Origin: Flavobacteriales bacterium UBA3431
GTDB taxonomy: Bacteria; Bacteroidota; Bacteroidia; Flavobacteriales; Schleiferiaceae
Direction of reading: 5' to 3'
NCBI GenBank assembly: GCA_002381225.1
Contig: DFSS01000012.1
Location: 1 to 23,280 of the forward strand
Length of the DNA: 23,280 nucleotides
In this document: piece by piece, positions 15,295 to 22,176 of the stretch
How the letters are laid out: the number at the start of each line of letters is the position of its first letter
Position numbering within the stretch: the stretch's first letter is position 1
Notes under the pieces: model-generated
Database searches by the model: none
What the model saw: the letters and a program-made list of their open reading frames with translations, nothing else
Told to the model about the DNA's origin: nothing
Program-made: the position numbers and the translations under genes

Positions 15295-16650
15295 TTAACG
15301 GTATTTAAATTTCATGAACCATTGATCATTGAGGGTGACCCCAATCACGGCTTGTGTATAAAATTCTTGGATCAAATTATTCTGTTTCGTTCCATACGCA
15401 CCTAGCTGGGCGCCAATATGAAGGGTGGCAAATTTAACATCCCCAGGCATAATGGCACGTCCTCCCAACGGAAGTCCGACGCCGACTGACCCCAACCATG
15501 CGCGGATGGGCGTGTTTTGGAGGACCAATCCCGTGTTTTCAAACTGAAAACTGGCGCGGTAGGCCACTTCCGCCAGATAGGACTTCAGGCGTTTTCCAGG
15601 CATCGCTAACGAGGGGATCATGGAAGCGGACAAGGAGATGCGCTGGGCATTTTCCGCATAGACCGGCGTCCAAGCTTCAGAAGTCAGCCAAGGGAGGGTG
15701 CCCGACCAGAAGGGCAACAATTCCGTTTGCTCTGTCACCTGGTACTGTGCACCCACGGACCAGGCTGCAATGGGCAAATCCTTGACGGGCTTCGAGAATT
15801 CCAGGCCAACGGCCATTTGGGTTGGTAGGTAAATCACACCCGCCCGATCGACCACGGCATTTCCGGTATCCAAGGGGGTATCTTGCCCAGAGAGGCTTGC
15901 AATGTAGGTGTAGCTAACATCGCTGTAGGTGCTGCGAATGGCCGCACCATCGCGAAAGGTGACGCCTAAGACTGCTTGGACTGAACCCATCGGAAGGCGC
16001 AACTGAGCGCCGGCATCCCACATCCAATCACTCGCCAGGGTCCGTTGATGGAGGCGAACGGCGTTGAATTGGTTGTCGGTGAAGATGAGGTTGGTCGTTT
16101 GGTCCAACGAACCAAAGACATAGTTTGCATTAATCCCGACCGACAAGTATTTCAAGGCTGTGAGCCCAATGCCCACGTGGGCTTTGTTGTAGCCACCCTT
16201 CCCTTGATATTGCTGCAGGTAATCACCGAAGTCGGCATCCGTTCCCGAGGTCAACATGTTGTACCCGGTTAGGCTGTAGGGCATGATGCCCGCGGATAAA
16301 CCCATCCATTTTTTAAGAGGAAAGGCAATGCCCATATTGCGGAAGCCCCCGGTCGTATTCCACAAGCTGGCCGATTCGGTCGCCTGGTGAATTCCCTGGT
16401 AGGTCCCGCCCAAGTCGAGCGTGGTGTAGCGAATGTGTGCATAGCTTGCCGGCTGGGCTGGATTGACATACAATCCAGACTGCGCAGCTGCTTGGGTGCC
16501 TCCCAGAAGCTGGTGAAAGGCAAATGCGTTGGGCTGAACCAATCCATGCCCGTACAGAGAATACGGACTAACACTTCCACTCTGGGCGTGGGCCATGTGA
16601 GCTCCTGCGAAGAGAAGAAGGAGGGGGAGGATTTTATAGGTTCTTTTCAT
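15295..16650 (-). CDS. Outer-membrane beta-barrel protein (FadL/PorV-like)
   Basis: A 451-residue protein with a signal peptide (MKRTYKILPLLLLFAGAHMAHAQ), followed by SPYSLYGHGL and alternating amphipathic strands throughout, ending in a C-terminal strand (WFMKFKYR) expected of an outer-membrane barrel. The sequence style (SPYSxYGxG, then a GGT stretch and YVNPAQPASYA) fits the OMPP1/FadL-like transporters encoded next to coaX in Flavobacteriia. The frame is open upstream to 16743, but ATG 16650 is chosen because it gives a clean signal peptide; it overlaps the end of coaX by 17 nt. Substrate unknown; hydrophobic-compound uptake or a T9SS accessory role are both possible. Confidence 0.85.
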   Translation of the reverse strand: MKRTYKILPLLLLFAGAHMAHAQSGSVSPYSLYGHGLVQPNAFAFHQLLGGTQAAAQSGLYVNPAQPASYAHIRYTTLDLGGTYQGIHQATESASLWNTTGGFRNMGIAFPLKKWMGLSAGIMPYSLTGYNMLTSGTDADFGDYLQQYQGKGGYNKAHVGIGLTALKYLSVGINANYVFGSLDQTTNLIFTDNQFNAVRLHQRTLASDWMWDAGAQLRLPMGSVQAVLGVTFRDGAAIRSTYSDVSYTYIASLSGQDTPLDTGNAVVDRAGVIYLPTQMAVGLEFSKPVKDLPIAAWSVGAQYQVTEQTELLPFWSGTLPWLTSEAWTPVYAENAQRISLSASMIPSLAMPGKRLKSYLAEVAYRASFQFENTGLVLQNTPIRAWLGSVGVGLPLGGRAIMPGDVKFATLHIGAQLGAYGTKQNNLIQEFYTQAVIGVTLNDQWFMKFKYR

Positions 16651-17338
16651 AATCGTATTGGGCGAATATCCCGAGCGCTTCCAAATTTGAAGCCGCAAAG
16701 ATGCCGCTTTCCAATGGTTTAGCAAAAGCCGGGCCATCTCCACCGGTCAAAAAAATGGCCACATCGGGGTATTCTTGCCGCCAGGCCGCGATCCATGATC
16801 CAATCTCGGCAAGCATTCCGTGGTAGGCTCCTTGCTGCATGCTGGATTCCGTGTTCGTCGTTCCCGAGGGGGTAAAAGGCGCCTCCACCGGGGCCACACG
16901 GGGCAGGGCGGGCGCCCCGTCGGACATAGCCTGCAGTCGCATCGACCACCCAGGTGAGATGGGGCCGCCTCGCAAGGCCTGATCCGCATCGAGGAGGGTT
17001 CCCGTGAGGCAGGTCCCGCAGGAAATCACCGCGACTGGGCCCTTAGGATGCAGGCTGCGCGCACCCATGACGGCAAGGCAGCGATCCATCCCTATGGTTG
17101 GCGATGCTTCCCGGCGGAAAGGCCAAGGGTGCTCGGGCGTGAGAATACAGGGGATGAGCGACTCGGGAAGAGAACGCTGTGCGGTATTTGCAATGCGTAA
17201 AACAGTCCCCGGAGAAATCTCTGCACACCACTCCAGCGAGTCCACCGCGAAGTACTCAGTATTCCCGAGTTGAACCCCACTGGCATTAAACTGCGTGCGC
17301 TTGCTCCGGGTATTCCCGAGTTCAATGGCCCAAATCAT
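16634..17338 (-). CDS. coaX: Type III pantothenate kinase homologue, active site altered
   Basis: A 234-residue member of the CoaX family, which phosphorylates pantothenate at the first step of CoA synthesis. Recognisable blocks are ELGNT (6-10, normally DxGNT), GMDR (83-86), SCGTC (106-110, normally DxGTA/C), RGGPISPGWSMRLQAM (123-138), FLTGGD (196-201) and NLEALGIF near the C-terminus. The usual acidic residues are changed: Asp to Glu6 in the phosphate loop, Asp to Ser106 at the position of the proposed catalytic base, and the Asp of the following ITxD segment to Thr114. Fold and ligand glycines are kept. It may be inactive, altered in specificity or a divergent active enzyme. A TACTTTTG promoter ends 4 nt before the ATG; it heads the seven-gene minus-strand operon. 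Confidence 0.85.
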   Translation of the reverse strand: MIWAIELGNTRSKRTQFNASGVQLGNTEYFAVDSLEWCAEISPGTVLRIANTAQRSLPESLIPCILTPEHPWPFRREASPTIGMDRCLAVMGARSLHPKGPVAVISCGTCLTGTLLDADQALRGGPISPGWSMRLQAMSDGAPALPRVAPVEAPFTPSGTTNTESSMQQGAYHGMLAEIGSWIAAWRQEYPDVAIFLTGGDGPAFAKPLESGIFAASNLEALGIFAQYDYEKNL

Positions 17339-17342
17339 GGCA

Positions 17343-17350
17343 CAAAAGTA
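17343..17350 (-). promoter_or_regulatory. -7 box of coaX, implying a leaderless mRNA
   Basis: TACTTTTG on the minus strand is an exact TAnnTTTG match, ending 4 nt before the coaX ATG and located in the 27-nt gap after the acyl-CoA synthetase gene. A TTTG lies 24 nt upstream, the same spacing as in the dgkA promoter, inside the end of the synthetase gene. Confidence 0.55.
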
Positions 17351-17365
17351 GCCCTTCCCGGGTCC

Positions 17366-19546
17366 TTACGCATCCAAAAAGACCACCTTCTTGGCTGAAT
17401 CCGCTGCGGCGTATACCGCGTCGCGGTAGTGCGCCTCCACGCGATTTCGCTTGATTTTCAGCGTAGGCGTTAGGAAGCCATTTTCCACCGTCCAATCTTC
17501 CGCGACCCAAAACAGGCGGTCCATTTTTTCATGTGCGGGGAGGCCTGCATTGACCTCGGACAAGAGAGCTTTTGCCGCCTTATAGACCTCTTTTCGCGAT
17601 CCGTTGCGTGCATCTTCGGTCATGACCGCGAGCGCGACGGGCTGGGGCAAATCCAAGCCCACGACGCAAACTTGGGCCATGTCGTCGGACTGAAGGAGAA
17701 GGCCTTCGATCGGGGCCGGTGCGACGTATTTTCCTTTGGACGTTTTGAAGATGTCCTTAATTCGACCGGTGATGGTTAAGTAGCCGTCCGCATCAATCTT
17801 CCCACAATCCCCAGTGTGCAGGGCCCCTCCGGCGAAGAGTTCGGCCGTCTTTTCGGGCTCTTTGTAGTAGCCTTGCGTGCAGGTTGGACCCTGAACGAGC
17901 ACTTCGTCGCCTTCGCCAATGGTGACGTTCATACCTGGGAAGGCCTGCCCAACGGTCCCAATTTTAACCTTGCCCCGGAAGTTTACCGTCGAGATGCCTA
18001 GGTTTTCTGTCATGCCATAGACTTCTTGGATGTGGATGCCTAACGTGGCAAATTCGGTCAGCAAACTCGCGCGTATGGGTGCTGCGCCGGAAAGTACGAG
18101 ACGCGATCGGGAGAGCCCCAGCTTCTTGCGCAGGACCGGAGCGAGTGCCCGCCGAAGGAATGCCGCCGGAATCTTCTTGTGGAGGGTTTCTCCGAATTTT
18201 TCCCAAATCCTAGGAACCGCCATGAATACGGTAGGTTGGGCCTCTTCCAAATTTTTGGCAAACGTATCCAAGGATTGTACAAAGTGGATTCGGCCTGTCA
18301 GGTAGACCCCTGCAGCGGAAATAATCATGCGTTCGGCTACGTGGCTTAGAGGCAAGTAGGACAGAAATACTTCTTGATGGAGGAAGTCAAATTGCTCCAA
18401 AACCATCCGGAAAGCCGCTTGAAAATTCTGAAAGTTGTGCATCACACCTTTGGGCATTCCCGTCGTCCCCGACGTGTAAATGATGGTCATCAAGGTTTCC
18501 GGATCCATGGGGACCGGCTGGAAATCAGGGCGACCCTTGGCCTTGAGGGCCTCCCACGTCAAGCCTTCGGCATCGGCGGACATAAAGGGTATGTAGATGC
18601 GTTGAACTCCCGCGGGACAATGGTCCACATAGACCGAGGCATCATCCAGCTTTCCGATAACGAGTACTTTGGACTCCGAATGCTCCAAGATTTTGCGGGC
18701 GGTATCGCCGTCTATGGTCGGGTACATGGGGACCGATACCGCGCCCGCCAAGGCACAACCGTAGTCCGCAATCAACCAATGGGCCGAGTTTTTTCCAATA
18801 ATGGCCACTTTATCCCCGGGATTCACCCCGAGGGCTTGCAGTCCACTGGCAAATGCTTTGGCTTCTTCGTAGGTTTCCCCGTGGGTGAAGCGAATGTACC
18901 CTGCCTGCGCATGGGGTTCCTCTAAGAAGCGGCGATTCGGGAATTGTGCCGCATTCCATGCGAGTTGCTCGGGAAGGGTACGGCGAGCGCGATCAGGCGT
19001 GAGGTGGTTGAGCCCTAATTCCGGCTTCATGCCCTCCAACGGACCGAGAACTTCCAATACATGGGCGTCGTCTTCAGCCGGGCTTTTTGCCGCAAAGGGT
19101 TGGGTCACACTGACCACCTTGCGACCAAAGTCCATCCCCAAAATGACGATGGGTACATGGGCCTTTTCTGCGATGTTACGGTAGCCTGATTTGAGGCCAT
19201 CCACTTTGCCGCGGGTGCCTTCTGGTGAAAGGGCCAACTTGAAGGAGGCATCCTTATGGAATCGATCAGCGAGTTGATCCACTAGCCCTTGAGCACTTCG
19301 CCGATCAACGGGTATTGCGCCAAGGGCACGGAGGATGGGCCCCAAGGGCCACCAAAAAAGGCTGTGTTTGGCCAAAAAGGAGAGCCCATGCAGTCCCAAG
19401 TCCTCGCGGACACAGAGGCCTACAAAGAAATCACGCCAAGAAGTATGTGGTCCCACCAGGAGGATGTACGAAGTGGCTGGTGGGAAAGTATCCCGGTATT
19501 CCCAGCCACGTTTGGCCAATCGGCCGCGGAGAAATGACAGTTTCAT
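17366..19546 (-). CDS. Fusion of glycerophosphate-type acyltransferase and long-chain acyl-CoA synthetase
   Basis: A 726-residue two-domain protein. Residues 1-~180 form a PlsC-like acyltransferase with the catalytic H34-T-S-W-R-D39 (HX4D) and the acceptor-phosphate motif PEGTR (108-112). Residues ~190-726 form an AMP-binding acyl-CoA synthetase: P-loop YTSGTTGMPKGV (357-368), YGMTE (510-514), HTGD (577-580), GRIKDIFKTSKGKYVAP (594-610). The synthetase would activate fatty acids with ATP and CoA, and the acyltransferase would place the acyl group on a lipid acceptor. E. coli Aas has the same order of activities but a different acyltransferase subtype. No signal peptide or strong membrane helix is obvious, so a membrane-peripheral cytoplasmic location is inferred. 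ATG 19546 follows a TACATTCC box (two mismatches) by 4 nt. Confidence 0.9.
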   Translation of the reverse strand: MKLSFLRGRLAKRGWEYRDTFPPATSYILLVGPHTSWRDFFVGLCVREDLGLHGLSFLAKHSLFWWPLGPILRALGAIPVDRRSAQGLVDQLADRFHKDASFKLALSPEGTRGKVDGLKSGYRNIAEKAHVPIVILGMDFGRKVVSVTQPFAAKSPAEDDAHVLEVLGPLEGMKPELGLNHLTPDRARRTLPEQLAWNAAQFPNRRFLEEPHAQAGYIRFTHGETYEEAKAFASGLQALGVNPGDKVAIIGKNSAHWLIADYGCALAGAVSVPMYPTIDGDTARKILEHSESKVLVIGKLDDASVYVDHCPAGVQRIYIPFMSADAEGLTWEALKAKGRPDFQPVPMDPETLMTIIYTSGTTGMPKGVMHNFQNFQAAFRMVLEQFDFLHQEVFLSYLPLSHVAERMIISAAGVYLTGRIHFVQSLDTFAKNLEEAQPTVFMAVPRIWEKFGETLHKKIPAAFLRRALAPVLRKKLGLSRSRLVLSGAAPIRASLLTEFATLGIHIQEVYGMTENLGISTVNFRGKVKIGTVGQAFPGMNVTIGEGDEVLVQGPTCTQGYYKEPEKTAELFAGGALHTGDCGKIDADGYLTITGRIKDIFKTSKGKYVAPAPIEGLLLQSDDMAQVCVVGLDLPQPVALAVMTEDARNGSRKEVYKAAKALLSEVNAGLPAHEKMDRLFWVAEDWTVENGFLTPTLKIKRNRVEAHYRDAVYAAADSAKKVVFLDA

Positions 19547-19647
19547 ACGTGGAATGTACTTATAGATTTAGATTTGATTAACATACTCTCCCCTTCCAAG
19601 AAAAAAAATTGCGCGGGAAGAGCAATGGTGGAATCCCAAATTCTCTT

Positions 19648-19655
19648 TAACTTCG
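19648..19655 (+). promoter_or_regulatory. Probable -7 box of the tRNA-Phe gene
   Basis: TAACTTCG differs from TAnnTTTG at one position and ends 16 nt before the tRNA 5' end, a sensible distance for a short precursor leader removed by RNase P. Confidence 0.35.
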
Positions 19656-19671
19656 CGCCTCCATTTTGAAT

Positions 19672-19744
19672 GGTTCGGTAGCTCAGTTGGTAGAGCAATG
19701 GACTGAAAATCCATGTGTCGGCGGTTCGATCCCGCCCCGAACCA
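19672..19744 (+). tRNA. tRNA-Phe (anticodon GAA)
   Basis: A complete 73-nt cloverleaf: acceptor GGTTCGG pairs perfectly with CCGAACC, D arm GCTC/GAGC, anticodon stem ATGGA/TCCAT with loop CTGAAAA giving GAA, 5-nt variable loop, T arm GGCGG/CCGCC with TTCGATC loop, discriminator A. The 3' CCA is not encoded (CGT follows), so it must be added by the nucleotidyltransferase. It stands alone with its own terminator. Confidence 0.98.
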
Positions 19745-19755
19745 CGTTCAATCTG

Positions 19756-19785
19756 AAGCCCTGCTCCACGGAGCGGGGCTTTTTT
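19756..19785 (+). terminator. Intrinsic terminator after tRNA-Phe
   Basis: An 11-bp stem (AAGCCCTGCTC / GAGCGGGGCTT, one G-T pair) with a CACG loop runs straight into a T-run (TTTTTT at 19780-19785, then ATTT). It lies 11 nt after the tRNA and should separate it from the phosphatase gene. Confidence 0.9.
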
Positions 19786-19810
19786 ATTTCTGGATTTCAA
19801 CCGACTACCC

Positions 19811-21286
19811 ATGCATGATTTCGTAGTATTTTGTTTCTTGCGGCCCGTGAAATCATACCTCAGCCTCCTTGGCCTCCTACCCCTTTCCCTCTGGGCCCAG
19901 TTTTCGTTTGGGGTGGCTTCGGGAGATCCTCAGCCAGAATCCGTCGTCCTCTGGACGGCCCTCGAGGCCGTCACCCAGCCCCAAACCGTCGTGTGGGAGC
20001 TTTCCAATGAACCAGATTTTACCCGCATCCTGACCAGTGGAAGTACGACTACCTCCCAGGATCTAGGTGGCACGGTCAAGGTGATTGCCGGCGGGCTCGA
20101 GGCCGGGCAAACCTATTACTACCGCTTCTGGTGGGACCAGCATGTTTCTCCTGTAGGGCGAACTCGGACGGCCCCTCACCCCCACTCCACCCAAGCAGTT
20201 CGCCTTGGCGTCGTCTCATGTGCGCACTTTGAGGCGGGCTACTTCTTTGCCTATGGCGCGCTCGCCAGCGAAGAAAACCTCGATGCCGTCGTGCATTTAG
20301 GGGACTACATCTATGAGTACGGCCGGTGGGAGGCCCCATGGAAGGTGGTGGACCGCCTCCACGAGCCTGCCCATGAAATTGTGACGCTCACCGATTACCG
20401 CACGCGCTATGCCCAATATCGACGTGATCCGAATCTACAGGCCCTGCATGCTGCCCATCCGATGATTGCCATTTGGGATGACCATGAGATAGCCAACAAC
20501 AGTTATGAAACAGGGGCCCAAAATCATCAACCCGACGAGGGCTCGTATGCCGAGCGGCGTGCTGCAGCCATGCAAGCGTACCGCGAATGGATGCCTATTC
20601 GGCCTGCCTCCGAAAAGGGGTACCGCGCCGTAAAATTTGGGGCCATGGTGGATTTGCTGATGATTGAAACGCGTCTGGATGGCCGGACCGAGGCCGTCTC
20701 CAAAGAAGCTGAGCGCCATCGACCTGCGGACAGGCACCACATGATGGGGGTGGAGCAAGCGGATTGGCTTAGGGAGCAGTTGACACATAGTTCGGCAACC
20801 TACCGGGTCCTCGGGAACCAAGTCATTTTTACCGAATTGAACTTAGGAATCCTCCCCTCAGACCGGCTAGATCGCTACAACCTGGACGCATGGGATGGCT
20901 ACGCTTCCGAGCGGGATGCCCTGACTGCGGAGTTTGCCCAGGTGGCCCCCGTGGTTATTCTCACGGGCGATTCCCATTGCTCGTGGGCCTTCGAAGGCAA
21001 GGGGTATGTCGAATTGTGTGCGCCCAGCGTGACGTCAACCAATTTCAACGAGTTCGCCCTCGAGCCAGTCGCCCGATTGGCCGGGGCCCTACTGTGGGCC
21101 AGCAATCGTCCCTTGGAATACGTGGATACCCGAAATCATGGGTACATGCTGGTGGACTTTGAGGCGAGGGAAGCGCGAAGCACCTGGGTCTACGTCCGCG
21201 ATATCAAGTCTCCCGGGCGGTGGAGGGTGCACCACCGACGGCATCGCCGCATCCTCCCATGGAAATCCAATATGCTTAGACGCTAG
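19811..21286 (+). CDS. PhoD-like alkaline phosphatase/phosphodiesterase
   Basis: A 491-residue exported metallophosphoesterase of the PhoD family, which uses Fe/Ca to hydrolyse phosphodiesters and monoesters outside the cytoplasm. Visible signatures are the N-terminal FGVASGDPQPESVVLWT (33-49), VVSCAHF with the metal-ligand Cys137, HLGDYIYEYG (162-171), IWDDHEIANNSY (221-232) and GDSHCSWAF toward the C-terminus. The ATG start gives an odd 12-residue extension (MHDFVVFCFLRP); GTG at 19847 would give a much cleaner signal peptide ending at LWAQ and may be the real start. The first mature residue would be Phe31. It is preceded by the tRNA terminator, and no Pho-box-like element was recognised. 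Confidence 0.9.
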   Translation: MHDFVVFCFLRPVKSYLSLLGLLPLSLWAQFSFGVASGDPQPESVVLWTALEAVTQPQTVVWELSNEPDFTRILTSGSTTTSQDLGGTVKVIAGGLEAGQTYYYRFWWDQHVSPVGRTRTAPHPHSTQAVRLGVVSCAHFEAGYFFAYGALASEENLDAVVHLGDYIYEYGRWEAPWKVVDRLHEPAHEIVTLTDYRTRYAQYRRDPNLQALHAAHPMIAIWDDHEIANNSYETGAQNHQPDEGSYAERRAAAMQAYREWMPIRPASEKGYRAVKFGAMVDLLMIETRLDGRTEAVSKEAERHRPADRHHMMGVEQADWLREQLTHSSATYRVLGNQVIFTELNLGILPSDRLDRYNLDAWDGYASERDALTAEFAQVAPVVILTGDSHCSWAFEGKGYVELCAPSVTSTNFNEFALEPVARLAGALLWASNRPLEYVDTRNHGYMLVDFEAREARSTWVYVRDIKSPGRWRVHHRRHRRILPWKSNMLRR

Positions 21287-21293
21287 GGCGTCT
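21278..21293. repeat. Short hairpin spanning the phosphatase stop codon
   Basis: AGACGC and GCGTCT form a perfect 6-bp stem around a TAGG loop that contains the stop codon (TAG) of the phosphatase gene. The right arm abuts the TAACTTTG box of the next gene. It has no T-run, so it is more likely an operator-like or mRNA-protecting element than a terminator; role not proven. Confidence 0.35.
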
Positions 21294-21301
21294 TAACTTT
21301 G
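21294..21301 (+). promoter_or_regulatory. -7 box of the zinc-ribbon gene, implying a leaderless mRNA
   Basis: TAACTTTG is an exact TAnnTTTG match ending 4 nt before the ATG at 21306, the same spacing as at dgkA and coaX. No TTTG is present at the matching upstream distance. Confidence 0.5.
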
Positions 21302-21305
21302 CGGC

Positions 21306-21593
21306 ATGAAACGGCACTTCCTTTGTACACGCTGCGGACATTGGCATGAACTTCCAGATGGAATATGCCCTTCCTGCGGAACCGAAGGTGTTGACCTTTC
21401 CTCCTCGGCCACCCAACACCGGGCGGACCATCGAACCCCCAATCCATTTGAAATGCCCTTACCCGCGTGGGTCAATGACCCGTCTATCTCTGCACCTGTG
21501 CGTTTTTTGAAGAATTCCATCGTTGCCCTGCAATGGGTCGGGATGGCCATCGCTGGAACGATTGCCTGGATGGCCTATTGGGTGGCTGTTTGA
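21306..21593 (+). CDS. Small zinc-ribbon protein with C-terminal membrane helix
   Basis: A 95-residue protein. The N-terminus has a four-cysteine zinc ribbon (Cys7-x2-Cys10 ... Cys21-x2-Cys24, the knuckles being CTRCG and CPSCG); a polar, His/Pro-containing linker (~25-66) leads to one hydrophobic helix (~72-95) that ends the protein. This tail-anchored layout puts the ribbon in the cytoplasm if the N-terminus stays inside. I do not recognise a named family; rubredoxin-like electron transfer is unlikely because the spacing between knuckles (10 residues) and the absence of aromatic rubredoxin motifs do not fit. It is followed immediately by a second membrane protein gene whose TTG start overlaps its TGA stop. 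Confidence 0.72.
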   Translation: MKRHFLCTRCGHWHELPDGICPSCGTEGVDLSSSATQHRADHRTPNPFEMPLPAWVNDPSISAPVRFLKNSIVALQWVGMAIAGTIAWMAYWVAV

Positions 21594-21928
21594 ACCGGAA
21601 CACCCTTCTTTTCGGGGCCCTTGGGCTCTTCCTTGCCCACCAAATGGTAATCGCATGGGGCCGGTCCGCGGTTTGGGCTGACTCCTTTTTAGATCCGTTT
21701 TTGTTTTTACCAGTGGCCCTTGGGGCGGCTGGCTGGCTCTTGCGCCGATGGAATGCCCAATTTCGTTGGCGCATCCCATTCATCCTGGGCGCCTGGGCGG
21801 CCACGTCCTTCGTTTTTGAGTATTGGATCCCTTCCTTCGACCCCCGATTTACGGCCGATGCATGGGACGTGATGAGTTTTGCACTTGGAGCCAGTGCCGT
21901 GGCTTGGACGGAATCCCGCGGTAAGTAA
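21590..21928 (+). CDS. Small polytopic membrane protein (VanZ-like C-terminal motif)
   Basis: A 112-residue protein with four predicted membrane helices. The chosen start is TTG 21590, which overlaps the TGA stop of the zinc-ribbon gene and yields MNRNTLLFGALGLFLAHQ; the frame also has an ATG at 21533 inside the upstream gene, but that adds a non-hydrophobic, Gly/Asp/Cys-rich stretch. The C-terminal part contains FEYWIPSFDPRFTADAWDVMSFALGA, which resembles small Bacteroidetes proteins often labelled 'magnesium citrate secondary transporter' and, more distantly, the D-x2-x-N/F-x-LG motif of VanZ proteins. Transport activity is not supported by the sequence. Co-translation with the zinc-ribbon protein suggests the two act together. 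Confidence 0.65.
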   Translation: MNRNTLLFGALGLFLAHQMVIAWGRSAVWADSFLDPFLFLPVALGAAGWLLRRWNAQFRWRIPFILGAWAATSFVFEYWIPSFDPRFTADAWDVMSFALGASAVAWTESRGK

Positions 21929-22056
21929 CGTTCACAAGACACTTATTTGGTCTGGGGGGATTGAAACGCAGCGCGAATTTTCGCAACCATCTTACCTCAA
22001 AAAAAGACGGCGTCAGAAAAAACTAGACTCGTTTGCGTGGTCATGATTTTATTTTA

Positions 22057-22072
22057 TAGTACTCTTTACCAT
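22057..22072. repeat. Direct-repeat copy 1 upstream of the NrtR-like gene (candidate operator)
   Basis: A 16-nt unit of the form TAGTACT-N4-ACCAT. The second copy at 22124 matches at 13 of 16 positions, all mismatches lying in the central N4. AGTACT inside it is itself a 6-nt palindrome. Copies start 67 nt apart in the 248-nt AT-rich gap before the regulator gene. Confidence 0.4.
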
Positions 22073-22123
22073 ATCTTCACAATCGTAGTTTTAACACTTA
22101 ATGATGGCGCGATTGGAAAGTTT

Positions 22124-22139
22124 TAGTACTTTAGACCAT
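22124..22139. repeat. Direct-repeat copy 2 upstream of the NrtR-like gene (candidate operator)
   Basis: The second TAGTACT-N4-ACCAT unit, 37 nt before the ATG at 22177. It overlaps TACTTTAG (22127-22134), one base off the TAnnTTTG promoter box, so a repressor bound here could block transcription of the regulator gene. The regulator and ligand have not been shown. Confidence 0.4.
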
Positions 22140-22176
22140 TACAAACGCCCTGTAGACTTCGTTACGATACCCAATC

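Larger units (their letters stand above)
21929..22176. other. 248-nt intergenic control region
   Basis: Between the small membrane protein gene and the regulator gene there is no credible coding frame. It contains a GC-rich left half with a small stem-loop (GCGAA/TTCGC near 21973-21984), then an AT-rich right half holding the two TAGTACT-N4-ACCAT repeats. No clear intrinsic terminator for the upstream pair and no exact TAnnTTTG box is present. Confidence 0.5.

Noticed and set aside
16651..16743. Extended start of the barrel protein within coaX
   Set aside because: The extension would bury the clear signal peptide starting at 16650.
21973..21984. GCGAATTTTCGC stem-loop as a terminator for the upstream gene pair
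   Set aside because: The stem is only 5 bp with a 2-nt loop and no T-run follows.
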